A stretch of 55,336 nucleotides of DNA from positions 1 through 55,336 of the IMG/VR virus record IMGVR_UViG_3300017917_004192; one strand, written 5' to 3'. Both the position numbers and the translations under genes were made by a program. The notes below the pieces were generated by a model. It was not told the origin of the DNA. It did not search any database and saw only the letters and a program-made list of their open reading frames with translations. Of the stretch, positions 8,789 through 18,071 are shown piece after piece (positions within the stretch are counted from its first letter, which is position 1; the number at the start of each line of letters is the position of its first letter). This DNA is from a virus.

Positions 8789-9439
8789 TTAAAGATTTGA
8801 AAGAAATTCTTGGAACAATTGCACTTTGTTCTCCTGAAGCGTTCTTTCGTCAACTAAAGTATTAATTCTACGCTTTGTGGATTCTGCAAGTTTTTCACGA
8901 AGGATTCCTCCTTCCCAAACCCACTCTTTACCTTCCATAATTCCCTGAACAAAAGCATCAGGAGCAGAAGGATCAGCAACAATATCAGCAGCGGTTGCAA
9001 GCATGAAATCTTCACCAACAATTTTATGACCTTCATTAGTCATTTTTAATGATCCAACACCACGAGAAGAAACTCCAAGGCAAACACCAGAATCTAACAA
9101 CGATTGGGCAATTTTACCCATGGGTGTTTCTAGAATCTGTGCTTTACCTTTAAAGTTTGTACCGTCTTGCTCTAATGAAACAATCTTATGAGATACTCGA
9201 TCTAGATTGACAGTAGGACCATCTGGGTGACCAAGTTCTCCAAGAGCACGATCTTTGTTGATAAATGCTTCTGTATATCTCTTAACCTCGCGGGAAAGAG
9301 TTTCCATAGGATACATTCTTCCATTACGGTTGCAAATGTCTCCTTGAAGGAAAATACCTTCAATAAACATTTTCTTTTCAGCACCCTTCCCTTCGGTAAT
9401 GAATTTTACTTGTGAGACTTCTTCTGTGATGAGTTTCAT
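8789..9439 (-). CDS. gp21: Prohead maturation protease gp21
   Basis: This serine protease cleaves the scaffold and the capsid precursor before DNA packaging. Its 216 residues match the T4 enzyme in length. The catalytic histidine region GELGHPDGPTVNL contains His71. The serine region GVCLGVSSRGVGSL contains Ser124/Ser125, one of which should be the nucleophile. It lies between the small head genes and gp22, as in other T4-type phages, with only three bases to the preceding gene. Confidence 0.95.
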   Translation of the reverse strand: MKLITEEVSQVKFITEGKGAEKKMFIEGIFLQGDICNRNGRMYPMETLSREVKRYTEAFINKDRALGELGHPDGPTVNLDRVSHKIVSLEQDGTNFKGKAQILETPMGKIAQSLLDSGVCLGVSSRGVGSLKMTNEGHKIVGEDFMLATAADIVADPSAPDAFVQGIMEGKEWVWEGGILREKLAESTKRRINTLVDERTLQENKVQLFQEFLSNL

Positions 9440-9442
9440 TTT

Positions 9443-9970
9443 TTATTCCGTTACTAGTTGAACTATTTCGGCAATACTTACGTTTGTTCCCGCACCATCG
9501 GCAAGTGCTGCTACCTTTACACTTCTAGAAACTGTTGAACCAGTCACAGTTATTACACCAACAACCGATGATGTATTTGTATTAAGCGTAATTGAAGAAT
9601 CCGTTATTGATGCAACTTCTTGATGTACAGTATTAATTCCAACGGGCTGTGCATTTTCAATTGTTACGTAATCACCAACTAAAAATGGGTGACCAGCATT
9701 TTGTGAAAAAGTAATTATTGTTGTGGTTCCGGTTGTAATACCAGCAATTTGTTGCTTAGCAATTCGCTCCTTCAAAACTTCTACACTATATGGTGGAAGA
9801 TAAAAAGAATTTACAGTTACCAAAGGATTTGCTCCAATTTCAACATAAGATCCAGTTGTTCCAGTAGAAACTCTAATATATCCAGCTTTTAATGAAATTG
9901 GATTGCTAGTTGCAGCTACTGATACTGTTGGTGAAATCCTATTGACATTTTGTATTATTTTTATAGCCAT
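9443..9970 (-). CDS. Conserved hypothetical virion/head-associated protein
   Basis: This is a 175-residue protein in the capsid cluster, joined to the gp67-like gene by a TAATG overlap and followed closely by gp21. It is rich in Thr, Ser, Val and Ile with predicted beta strands. It contains AGHPFLVGDYVTIENA, typical of small beta-barrel modules in phage structural proteins. It sits where T4 has gp68 but shows no similarity that I recognise. A head or prohead role is inferred from position. Confidence 0.7.
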   Translation of the reverse strand: MAIKIIQNVNRISPTVSVAATSNPISLKAGYIRVSTGTTGSYVEIGANPLVTVNSFYLPPYSVEVLKERIAKQQIAGITTGTTTIITFSQNAGHPFLVGDYVTIENAQPVGINTVHQEVASITDSSITLNTNTSSVVGVITVTGSTVSRSVKVAALADGAGTNVSIAEIVQLVTE

Positions 9971-10200
9971 TATTCTTGATCCTCAGTGTAATCTTCATCT
10001 TCGTATTCTTCATCATCTTCTTCATCATCATTTTCAAATTGCTCTTCGCTTTCGGAATCATCACCAAATATGGATGAGGCAACATATGAGCGAGCACCAT
10101 CCACTCTCTCTGCTGCTTTTGCGTATAATATATCCTTAATTCTGTCGGATACATCTGCAGCAGTACCGTCAGTTGCAATCAAATCGATAAGTTCTTCCAT
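9970..10200 (-). CDS. gp67: Prohead core protein gp67-like
   Basis: This 76-residue protein starts MEELIDLIATDG and ends in an almost uninterrupted Asp/Glu tail. The T4 core protein gp67 has the same plan: a short helical N-terminus beginning MEGLIEAI, then an acidic tail, at about 80 residues. It lies between portal and protease, as gp67 does. It should be packed inside the prohead and cut by gp21. Its low sequence complexity limits certainty. Confidence 0.82.
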   Translation of the reverse strand: MEELIDLIATDGTAADVSDRIKDILYAKAAERVDGARSYVASSIFGDDSESEEQFENDDEEDDEEYEDEDYTEDQE

Positions 10201-10224
10201 GGAATTATTTTATTATTATACGAT

Positions 10225-10232
10225 TATTTATA
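10225..10232 (-). promoter_or_regulatory. T4-type late promoter upstream of gp67-like, hypothetical and gp21
   Basis: A perfect TATAAATA on the minus strand overlaps the stop codon of the portal gene and lies 24 bases before the start at 10200. Confidence 0.82.
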
Positions 10233-11904
10233 TCTTCCCACCTTTGGGTTCTGCCGGAACTTCTGGTATTGGTGGCGCTGTTGGTTCCATAGGAACTTCT
10301 CCCATAGCAGGTTGTTCTGCTCCCGGTGGAATTGGATTGCCCATCTCATCCATCGGAGCATTTGGATCTGGAATAATTCCTTTTTGAATTTCGTCTTCTA
10401 TTTGTTCATCAAGTTCAATAATTTCAGAATCTGTTTGACGAAGAACCTTTTTGCGAACATATTCTGTAGAATAATACTTACCAATATATGGTTCCATTTG
10501 AGTCATTAAAGATAGGCGATTAGTAAGAAGTTCTGCCTCCTTCAACTCAGCAAAATGATTATCATAAAGGAAATCATATTGAATATGATCACTTATGTTA
10601 TTCCAGTCTTCTGGGGTAACAATATTTTTTAACAGAAGTTGAGTACGAAGTAAATCATTAAACATATTTGCAAAACGCTTTCTTAATCTTCCAACAAATT
10701 TGGAAAACTTGAGTTCGTCTCTTAAAATTTCTGATGAACGACCAAGATTAAATCCATCACCTCCACCAGCAATTCTAGTTTCCGGAACTGCAAGTGCTCT
10801 GTAGAGTTTCTTTTGAAAATATTCAATATCTGATAGTTCGCCAAGATTTTGACCACCAGGAAGAGTCGTGATTTCTGTTCCACGACCACCTTCTCTTCTT
10901 GGTAACCAAAAATCTTCAAGCATACTCATAAACTTACGGTCATCACGAACTTCACCTGTATTTGCGTCATATACAAGTTTGTTACGATAACGACTCATAA
11001 CATCTTTCAAATATTGTTCTGCCTTCACCTTTGGAAGATTGCCAACATCGATATAAAAAATTCTACGTTCTGGAGCACGGGACAAACGATAGATAACCAG
11101 AGAATCTTCAATCATTCTCAATTGGTTAAGTGCTTTAATTGCTTTGTGTAAATATGAAAGAACAGTTCCTTTATTTCTGTCAATTAACCCAGATGTACAG
11201 TATGTGATGGAATCTTTAGCAATTTTTACCCCACCTTTTGCAGAAGAAGAAATAGTTCCTGAAGGATAATTTGGAGTTGGAGTATAAATGAAATACTCTT
11301 CAATTTCTGGAAAATTAGTTTGCTCATTACTAAAATTTCCACTCATAAGAGTTCTATTCGCCAAAAGAGATCCTCTTTCATTAGGATCTACTTTTTTCTC
11401 CTGACGAATATGTTTCATTTTCATCGGGTCGATATATCTGAGTTCTTTAATTCCTTCCTCAGGTTTTTTTACATCAATAACCTTAAGATAAAAAACTCTA
11501 CCATCTACATACCAATTTCTAAAAATTTCATGGCACTTTTTATCAAAGTCCATTATTTCTTTAATATATCTAAACTCATCCCTAATAATTTGCTTTAATT
11601 TATCACTAGCATTTAAATTTGTTAATTCAATTTCTACTGGAGAATCATAAAGATCGCTTACAATTGCTTCGTTGACAATATCTTCAATCGCAGAATCGCA
11701 TTCTGGATGCAAAGACATCTCACGATATCTGCGAATTAAATCATACTCTGTTCTATAGACACCTTCAATATCTACATATTGCCCATAAAATCCTGATTGA
11801 ATATAATAATCAACCCCGTCCTCATTGTTAGGAGGAACGGGGGAAACTATGGACTTGGATTTTTTTTCACTATCTTCAATTGAAAAACCAAAAAGTTTCG
11901 CCAT
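10228..11904 (-). CDS. gp20: Portal vertex protein gp20
   Basis: Twelve copies form the ring at one capsid vertex through which DNA is packed and ejected. The protein has 558 residues (T4 has 524). Recognisable blocks include HPECDSAIEDIVNEAIV near residue 80, RAPERRIFYIDVGNLPK near 285 and DFWLPRREGGRGTEI near 335, the region commonly used as a cyanophage diversity marker. The C-terminus is Pro-rich (residues about 510-555) and probably flexible. Confidence 0.97.
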   Translation of the reverse strand: MAKLFGFSIEDSEKKSKSIVSPVPPNNEDGVDYYIQSGFYGQYVDIEGVYRTEYDLIRRYREMSLHPECDSAIEDIVNEAIVSDLYDSPVEIELTNLNASDKLKQIIRDEFRYIKEIMDFDKKCHEIFRNWYVDGRVFYLKVIDVKKPEEGIKELRYIDPMKMKHIRQEKKVDPNERGSLLANRTLMSGNFSNEQTNFPEIEEYFIYTPTPNYPSGTISSSAKGGVKIAKDSITYCTSGLIDRNKGTVLSYLHKAIKALNQLRMIEDSLVIYRLSRAPERRIFYIDVGNLPKVKAEQYLKDVMSRYRNKLVYDANTGEVRDDRKFMSMLEDFWLPRREGGRGTEITTLPGGQNLGELSDIEYFQKKLYRALAVPETRIAGGGDGFNLGRSSEILRDELKFSKFVGRLRKRFANMFNDLLRTQLLLKNIVTPEDWNNISDHIQYDFLYDNHFAELKEAELLTNRLSLMTQMEPYIGKYYSTEYVRKKVLRQTDSEIIELDEQIEDEIQKGIIPDPNAPMDEMGNPIPPGAEQPAMGEVPMEPTAPPIPEVPAEPKGGKI

Positions 11905-11933
11905 TTTATAAATTTAAACTATTATTTTACTAT

Positions 11934-12524
11934 TTAGTTAATATTATCACCACCAGCTTTTGCTGATGTTCCCTTCACCGCTTCCCACCAAAGAATCTGC
12001 ATTTCTACAGTAAACTCTTGAATTGAATCTGTTCCATAATCAAGAGCAATATTACTGATATTTGTTGGAAAAATATCATAAAAATGATATGCTCTTAATG
12101 TAGATCCATCACGATCTAATTGATAAACAAATGCGTCTGCCTGATATGCCGCTGGATCGGTAGCACCAGTATTATCAGAAACCCGATTGATTGCATTCAT
12201 CCATCTTTCGAAAGCGGAACGAATTGCAAAATCAGTATCATTTAAAATACCGATCGTCCATGTTTCGAATGTGCGGTCTCCTGCTAATTTGAGAGTTCTT
12301 CCTCTAAAAGAAACTTCGAGAGGAGTTACACTAGATGCTGGAAGTGCTGCAGATTTGACGAGCAATCTTGATTTATCAAGAGTGTTAACATCTGCAGGAG
12401 CTACATCTGGAAAAGAAAGAACAACTTCAAATAGATTACTTCTGGTGCCGCCACCGGACAGTTTACTCTTGAAGTCAGTAATCTTCCTTAATGGAGGTGG
12501 ATTTAATTGTTGTCTAGTTGCCAT
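11934..12524 (-). CDS. gp19: Tail tube protein gp19
   Basis: This subunit forms the inner tube through which DNA passes. It has 196 residues (T4 has 163). Shared features with T4 gp19 are the N-terminal NLFEVVLSFP strand, the AGDRTFETWTIGILND block (AGDRTFDDWTVTVMND in T4) and the C-terminal IQEFTVEMQILWWE. It lies directly after the sheath gene, as in T4, and shares the gp18 late promoter. Confidence 0.94.
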   Translation of the reverse strand: MATRQQLNPPPLRKITDFKSKLSGGGTRSNLFEVVLSFPDVAPADVNTLDKSRLLVKSAALPASSVTPLEVSFRGRTLKLAGDRTFETWTIGILNDTDFAIRSAFERWMNAINRVSDNTGATDPAAYQADAFVYQLDRDGSTLRAYHFYDIFPTNISNIALDYGTDSIQEFTVEMQILWWEAVKGTSAKAGGDNIN

Positions 12525-12546
12525 AGTTCTTATACCTCTAGGTTAA

Positions 12547-14718
12547 TTAGAAATTTCCGATTACTTCTTCAAAAGAAACACCAGTTTTAGTGGCGACAAA
12601 GGTAAGACCAATGAAGTTGATTGATCTTGCAGGTTTAATATAAATGTCAGCAACGAATTCATTATTATCTATCACAGCAGCGGTGTTATTTGTTTCATCA
12701 CAAATAACAACATAGTCATAAATACCTCTCTTTGCTTGAACATCACGGAGGAAAGGTTCAATTGTATTTACAAAATTAGTTCTTGTAAGTTCATCGTTAA
12801 ATTCAAAGAGTTGATCTTTTGCCGCCTGAGAAATTGCATTTTCAAGGTAAACAAACAGACGACGAACATTAATTCTATCAAATGCCGATGCCTTGGCATA
12901 ACCAGTCTTATCACCAAACAGAATAATTCCCGCACCTGGAGAGAAGATGACTGGATTAACTCTATTTGAATAGAGGCGATCTCTTTGTGACTTAGATGGA
13001 TTGTATGCTAGTTTAACAGCATTTAAAATGGCACCTCTATTAGTTCCTGCAGGTGAATACCATGGGAAATTGTTGATATCATTACGAGCACAAAGACCTG
13101 CAATATCACCATTCAGAGGAACATATCTAAAGGTATTTGAAAATCTATCGTACATGTACTTATAACCACTATCAAATACTGCATATGATGAAGATGTAAT
13201 AGGAGCATAAAAACTGATTACATTATCAGTAATGTCAGCAGCAGAATTAATTGTTACTGCAGTTTGCGATGAAGTATCAGTAAGAGCAGCGCCTCTATAT
13301 GGTGAAATGAATGCTAGTGCATCTTTTCTCAATTCTGCTACAGAAATTAACTTATTCGCAAGTGCTTGTGCAGTTTCTTTTGTATACCCCGCAGATCCCA
13401 TTAAAAGAAAATCTACTTGGAAGTTTTCGGTATTTTCAAATAAATCATATCCTGCAGAAAGTTTTTCGAGAGTTGAAGTAAGTGCTCCGGATGCTGTAAT
13501 ATTTGTTCCACCATCGTAGTTCTTACCACCATCCAACACATTTGTTGAAGATCCGGATGCTCCAAAAATTACTCCACCAGTGCCACCATCGGCAGTTTGA
13601 TCCCATCCATAATCTGTTACCTGTGTAAATGAGGTTGCAACTCCAGTAAATCCAGTAGTTACGATACCTGTAGGTGCTCCACCAGCAAAGATATATTGCG
13701 AATTAGTTGCAATATAATTTCTCCAGTATGAAGGGCTTCCTACAGAAAACTCTGCATCTGTTGCTTTAGACAACCCTAAATGTTTCTCTAAAACAGTTCC
13801 AGAGTTCCCAGTAACTGTTCCGAGTGAATCAATTACAACTACATGAACCTCATCAAATCTCGAATTTCTTGCAGCAGCAAATGCAGAAGTTGCTGGTCTT
13901 GGTGCAATATTATTCCAATTAATGGTTGAAGTTGAAGTTAATCCGATAGTCTGCCGATCGAACCAATCAAGTTTCGAAGAAACTGCTATTGTTGCTATAC
14001 CAACATAAGAAGAATCTCTAATAGTTAAATCACCACTAGTTCCAAATGCATAAACACCTGATGGTTGATAATCAACCTTTGTTTCAGTGCCTGCTGCAGA
14101 AACTTGACTTAAAACTTTTACTCCAATAGTTCCTGAACCAATTTCAGTAATAATTCCTTTCAAATATCCATCTAAAGATGAAGTTGATCCAGCTCCAGGA
14201 AGAACTGAAGAAATTGTTTGAGTAACTCCATAACCAATTACAACGCCAGTCGTTGAAACTCCAAGGATTTGATCCGCTTTGCCATCAATAATTGCTACTC
14301 TGATACCATTTGACCAAGAACCAGGATTTTTAGCAGCAACAACTACACCGGTAATAGGGTTTTCATCATAACCTAGTTGTTGATAATGCTCCAAACTTTT
14401 AATTTTTACGCTAGATGCAGTTCCAACAAATCCATTTCTTAAATTATCATTATCTGCTCTTATTACTCTTGCAGATCCACCATAAGCAAGATAAGATGAT
14501 GTAACTAACCAATCCTCATAATGCTTATCAGTTGCATATGGTTCTCCAAAAGTTTTTAACAGATCATTTTCATTCTCTACTAAAACAGGAGAATCTACGG
14601 GTCCTTGTGCAAAAGGTGCAACAATTGCACCAATTTTATTTGACGAAGGGGTAGCTCTTCCAATAGTTAAATCGACTTCCTTTACTGTAATTCCAGGAGA
14701 TGCTAAATTTAGCGGCAT
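12547..14718 (-). CDS. gp18: Contractile tail sheath protein gp18
   Basis: This is the sheath subunit around the tube, which contracts during infection. The 723 residues (T4 has 659) begin MPLNLASPGITVKEVDLT, the standard sheath N-terminus. The C-terminal domain contains GAGIILFGDKTGYAKASAFDRINVRRLFVYLE, the most conserved region of phage sheaths (about residues 595-630). A perfect late promoter box lies 36 bases upstream. Confidence 0.96.
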   Translation of the reverse strand: MPLNLASPGITVKEVDLTIGRATPSSNKIGAIVAPFAQGPVDSPVLVENENDLLKTFGEPYATDKHYEDWLVTSSYLAYGGSARVIRADNDNLRNGFVGTASSVKIKSLEHYQQLGYDENPITGVVVAAKNPGSWSNGIRVAIIDGKADQILGVSTTGVVIGYGVTQTISSVLPGAGSTSSLDGYLKGIITEIGSGTIGVKVLSQVSAAGTETKVDYQPSGVYAFGTSGDLTIRDSSYVGIATIAVSSKLDWFDRQTIGLTSTSTINWNNIAPRPATSAFAAARNSRFDEVHVVVIDSLGTVTGNSGTVLEKHLGLSKATDAEFSVGSPSYWRNYIATNSQYIFAGGAPTGIVTTGFTGVATSFTQVTDYGWDQTADGGTGGVIFGASGSSTNVLDGGKNYDGGTNITASGALTSTLEKLSAGYDLFENTENFQVDFLLMGSAGYTKETAQALANKLISVAELRKDALAFISPYRGAALTDTSSQTAVTINSAADITDNVISFYAPITSSSYAVFDSGYKYMYDRFSNTFRYVPLNGDIAGLCARNDINNFPWYSPAGTNRGAILNAVKLAYNPSKSQRDRLYSNRVNPVIFSPGAGIILFGDKTGYAKASAFDRINVRRLFVYLENAISQAAKDQLFEFNDELTRTNFVNTIEPFLRDVQAKRGIYDYVVICDETNNTAAVIDNNEFVADIYIKPARSINFIGLTFVATKTGVSFEEVIGNF

Positions 14719-14753
14719 CTTTATTCTCCGTGCTATCCAGAATATTCTAAAAG

Positions 14754-14761
14754 TATTTATA
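14754..14761 (-). promoter_or_regulatory. T4-type late promoter of gp18-gp19-gp20
   Basis: A perfect TATAAATA on the minus strand lies in the 63-base gap after gp17, with 35 bases to the gp18 start. Confidence 0.87.
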
Positions 14762-14781
14762 AATTCCTACGACTTAACAGA

Positions 14782-16479
14782 CTATCTATAATCCCACATG
14801 TGAGAACGATCTCCATATTCATCTACATTCCATATTTCTGTGCTTTCAAATTGACTTTGTGCATTTGCAAATACCCACCTATCCCCGGTTTCTATATCTA
14901 TAGTCACTTCCATGTCCTCTAAACCATCTGAAATAAACCCAAAAGGGGACATGTCTTGTTCAATTTGATTTTTTTGTTCTTCATAAATTCTTTTGCGGAC
15001 ATCATTATCCGTCATTTCTTTAAAATAATCTTGTGCAACCAACCATGAAAAAATTACCAAACACATCGCTAAGTCATCATTACAACCTTCCTCTGCTTCA
15101 AATGAATTGTGCTTTTGGGCAAATGTTGTAAGTTCACTGATGATATCATAATCCGTTGTAAGTAACTTATCATCTTCTAAGAGAGTTTTTAGATTAGAGC
15201 ATCCTAACTTTTTAACAGCGGCTGTCATTCTTACTCCGAGTTGGGATTTTTTACCACTAAATCCAGAACCTACAATTTGACCTGCACGACCTCTCATCGC
15301 ACACATCAAGACATTATCATATTCCAAATCAAAGTGTAAGATACTTGCTACTTGATCTCCAATATCATTAACTTCAATCAGTAACCAAGAATCATTATAT
15401 GCTTTTGCTACTTCATGAATAATGCTTGGGAACAGCATCGGTTTAATTTCATTATTACGATATTTTGCTACAACTTTATATGGGAAGTTTGTGATATCAA
15501 AGACAATAAAGGCTGAATAATCATTTCCAAGTCCTCTGGCTACATCAACTGTGATTAGATAATTATTCTCTTCCTTTGGGTTTTCGTAAACATCAAGACC
15601 TGCGTTCCTTTTAATTGGATCATCATAAACAAGATTGCGAAGTTTTGCTGGATTAATAAGAGTATTAACCGAACCTAAAAACTCACATTCAAACTCAACC
15701 TTAAATTGTTGCTCTGAAGTATTCGCAATTGTCTGTTCCTTCCATGCCTGGTCTCTACCGGGTACTTCTGACCAATGTACATCTGTGGGTACATATTCGT
15801 TCTTACCCCTTTCAGCATCATGCCACATGCGGTAGAAGTGGTTCATTCCGCGTGGTGTGGAAACAATGATTACCTTTGTACTTTGACCAGAAGAAATAGT
15901 GGGATAAACAGAAGCAAAGAAGTCATCCGCGATGTGATTCGGGATGAATGCGAATTCGTCCAAAAAGATGACATTATAGGATCCGCCTCGGACAGCAGAT
16001 GAAGAAGTAGAGTTTGATGAAATTTTTGATCCATTTTCTAATTCAAGTGATCCTTTGTTCCAAGAGATAATACCCTGTTGCATCCACTTGGGCAGATTCT
16101 CATAAGCAAGTTGCAATCTTCCAAGAAGGTCTCTTGCCGTAGATGCTTTGTTTGCTAGAATTGCTATATTAACATTATCGTTGAATACTGCATAATGTAA
16201 CAAATATGAAACACAAGTTGTGGATTTACCCGTCTGACGGGGCATCTTACAAATATTAAATCTATTCTCATGGAAATTCTGAATTAGTTTTTCCTGAAAC
16301 GGATACATTTTAAAAGGAACAAGACCATGATCCAAAGAGACAATCTTAATATAGTTTCTTGCAAAATAAACAGGATCTTCTTTACACTTCAAAAACTCAA
16401 TAACTTGGTCTTCTGTGAATTGAATTTGAGTGTTTGCTTTTTTTAGATTGGGATTACCAAGATATACATTATCAGACAT
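14782..16479 (-). CDS. gp17: Terminase large subunit gp17
   Basis: This packaging motor ATPase and headful nuclease docks on the portal. It has 565 residues (T4 has 610). Walker A is RQTGKST at 81-87. Walker B with the catalytic glutamate is VIFLDEFAF around 170-178. The RNase H-type nuclease domain begins at the LITVDVARGLGNDYSAF block, whose first Asp should bind metal. There is no intein or frameshift. The three genes before it separate it from gp16, unlike T4. Confidence 0.96.
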   Translation of the reverse strand: MSDNVYLGNPNLKKANTQIQFTEDQVIEFLKCKEDPVYFARNYIKIVSLDHGLVPFKMYPFQEKLIQNFHENRFNICKMPRQTGKSTTCVSYLLHYAVFNDNVNIAILANKASTARDLLGRLQLAYENLPKWMQQGIISWNKGSLELENGSKISSNSTSSSAVRGGSYNVIFLDEFAFIPNHIADDFFASVYPTISSGQSTKVIIVSTPRGMNHFYRMWHDAERGKNEYVPTDVHWSEVPGRDQAWKEQTIANTSEQQFKVEFECEFLGSVNTLINPAKLRNLVYDDPIKRNAGLDVYENPKEENNYLITVDVARGLGNDYSAFIVFDITNFPYKVVAKYRNNEIKPMLFPSIIHEVAKAYNDSWLLIEVNDIGDQVASILHFDLEYDNVLMCAMRGRAGQIVGSGFSGKKSQLGVRMTAAVKKLGCSNLKTLLEDDKLLTTDYDIISELTTFAQKHNSFEAEEGCNDDLAMCLVIFSWLVAQDYFKEMTDNDVRKRIYEEQKNQIEQDMSPFGFISDGLEDMEVTIDIETGDRWVFANAQSQFESTEIWNVDEYGDRSHMWDYR

Positions 16480-16484
16480 AAAAA

Positions 16485-17759
16485 TTACCTCTGTTCAATC
16501 CAGTTCAATACTGCAAGTGCTGCTTTGTTAGTATTGGGAGATGCACAAGCAAGAGTATAAGTATCACTAATTGTTCCAATACCACTTCTACCTAACTGAA
16601 GGGCTGCTTTATCATCAATCTCAATTAGTGATGCACCACCACCAACAACAAATCCATTTAACAAAGTATTTCCACCAGTCGTTGCAGTTTCAGTAATATT
16701 ATATTGTATAAAAGAGTTTGGATCTGGGTGATTTACCCAAGTTCCGCCTGTATTTGTTGCGTTTTCAATAAGTTTCCAATAAACATTCGTATTATCATTC
16801 GTTGCTGCCTGTAATGACCTCAAAAGCATCACAGCAGTTAAATTATTACTCTTCAAACGAACACTTACAATTGGATAGAATGTATTTGCAGATGTCATCG
16901 TTGTTCCCGTGATGGGATTTGCAATACTCAAAAGAGTTCCAAGTTTTTCTGGTTCTCCTTCCTGAATCAGAGAATTAGAACCTTGATAAAGATAATGAGT
17001 TCCTGCAATACCAGTTATGTTCTCAATTTCAAGACGAATAGGAAGGAATGGAGTAGAACACCAAACCTTATCATTAATGTTTGAGTTATAAAAGGTATGA
17101 CTCTTAACAGTCTCACCCGCCATTAACCAAGAAAAATCTACGGTTCCTGCACCATACCATTCGTAGTTGATAGAAATCATCTGTTGTTTTGTTGGATCTG
17201 CAGTTACACCAGTCCAACCATTACCATCAAACTTTTCACCATTCCAATCATCTCTACCAACTCTAATTTCTGTAGTAATACCAGATGTGCTTGTGCGAAT
17301 TACATAGGAGTAAGTTCCTCCATCATCCTCAAAGTATGCACCATTATAGTCATCAAACAATCCAAATCTTCTGCAAATACCTACCTTTGGTTGTTCTAAC
17401 CTAATTGCGAATGCAAGTGTTGCAGGTCTACCAGGAATGTATCTCATCACATTCTTGGTCTGTCTGATGACTTTACTTCCAGTAGTAACACCAACTTGCA
17501 TAATTACATTACTAGAATATTGATTCCAAGTTGCAGTTCCAACTCCAACGATTCTCTCATCCCAAACATCAGTCTCTTTACCATATTGGAAGGTATTGAA
17601 GAAAACTGTTTGGAAAGGAGCAGTTTTGAGTCTATTGTTATTAGAAAACTGAGGTCTCCAGTCTGTCTGGTTTCCCCAGTGATCTGCGATATTAAAAGTT
17701 TCAAAAAGACTTCTTTCTTGGTTTAAGAAGTCTTGTGTAGTCTTATTCCATTGTGCCAT
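16485..17759 (-). CDS. Virion structural protein, cyanophage-type
   Basis: This 424-residue protein begins MAQWNKTTQDFLNQERSLFE. The rest is rich in Trp, Asn, Thr and Gly with many short beta strands (GRPATLAFAIRLEQPK, GAGTVDFSWLMAGETVKSH), typical of fibre or decoration proteins. I recognise the type from cyanophage virions but cannot name a function. It is placed five bases before gp17 and three bases after a small gene, in an insertion between the two terminase genes. Confidence 0.75.
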   Translation of the reverse strand: MAQWNKTTQDFLNQERSLFETFNIADHWGNQTDWRPQFSNNNRLKTAPFQTVFFNTFQYGKETDVWDERIVGVGTATWNQYSSNVIMQVGVTTGSKVIRQTKNVMRYIPGRPATLAFAIRLEQPKVGICRRFGLFDDYNGAYFEDDGGTYSYVIRTSTSGITTEIRVGRDDWNGEKFDGNGWTGVTADPTKQQMISINYEWYGAGTVDFSWLMAGETVKSHTFYNSNINDKVWCSTPFLPIRLEIENITGIAGTHYLYQGSNSLIQEGEPEKLGTLLSIANPITGTTMTSANTFYPIVSVRLKSNNLTAVMLLRSLQAATNDNTNVYWKLIENATNTGGTWVNHPDPNSFIQYNITETATTGGNTLLNGFVVGGGASLIEIDDKAALQLGRSGIGTISDTYTLACASPNTNKAALAVLNWIEQR

Positions 17760-17762
17760 AAA

Positions 17763-18071
17763 TCACTCACCCCATGTCAATCTTTCTGGTTGATATCTCT
17801 GTGCGTTTTTAACTTTTACTGAACTAGTTGAGTTTGGATAAATGTTATGAACAATTGCACCTGGATATTCATCTTGCAGTTGCTCTGCAAGTTCATTCTT
17901 ACTCATCATCTTACCTTCAACTTCCATACGATAGATCTTACCCTGCCAAACTACATCAGCAACAAAAGATTCTTTAGTAGTTTCTGGTTGTGAAGAATTC
18001 ATATAGAGATTTCCGTTGAAATCTCCAGCAATATTGATACTTTCTGATAAAAATTGTTTAAAAGATTTCAT
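17763..18071 (-). CDS. Small hypothetical protein between terminase genes
   Basis: The protein has 102 residues from the ATG at 18071, which forms a TAATG overlap with the stop of the preceding gene. An upstream start at 18086 would add five residues. The N-terminus MKSFKQFLSESINIAGDFNG resembles the short leader of many T4-type internal head proteins (MKSFKQ-type starts). If so, it might be a prohead-processed protein. That is inference, since no known domain is visible. Confidence 0.65.
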   Translation of the reverse strand: MKSFKQFLSESINIAGDFNGNLYMNSSQPETTKESFVADVVWQGKIYRMEVEGKMMSKNELAEQLQDEYPGAIVHNIYPNSTSSVKVKNAQRYQPERLTWGE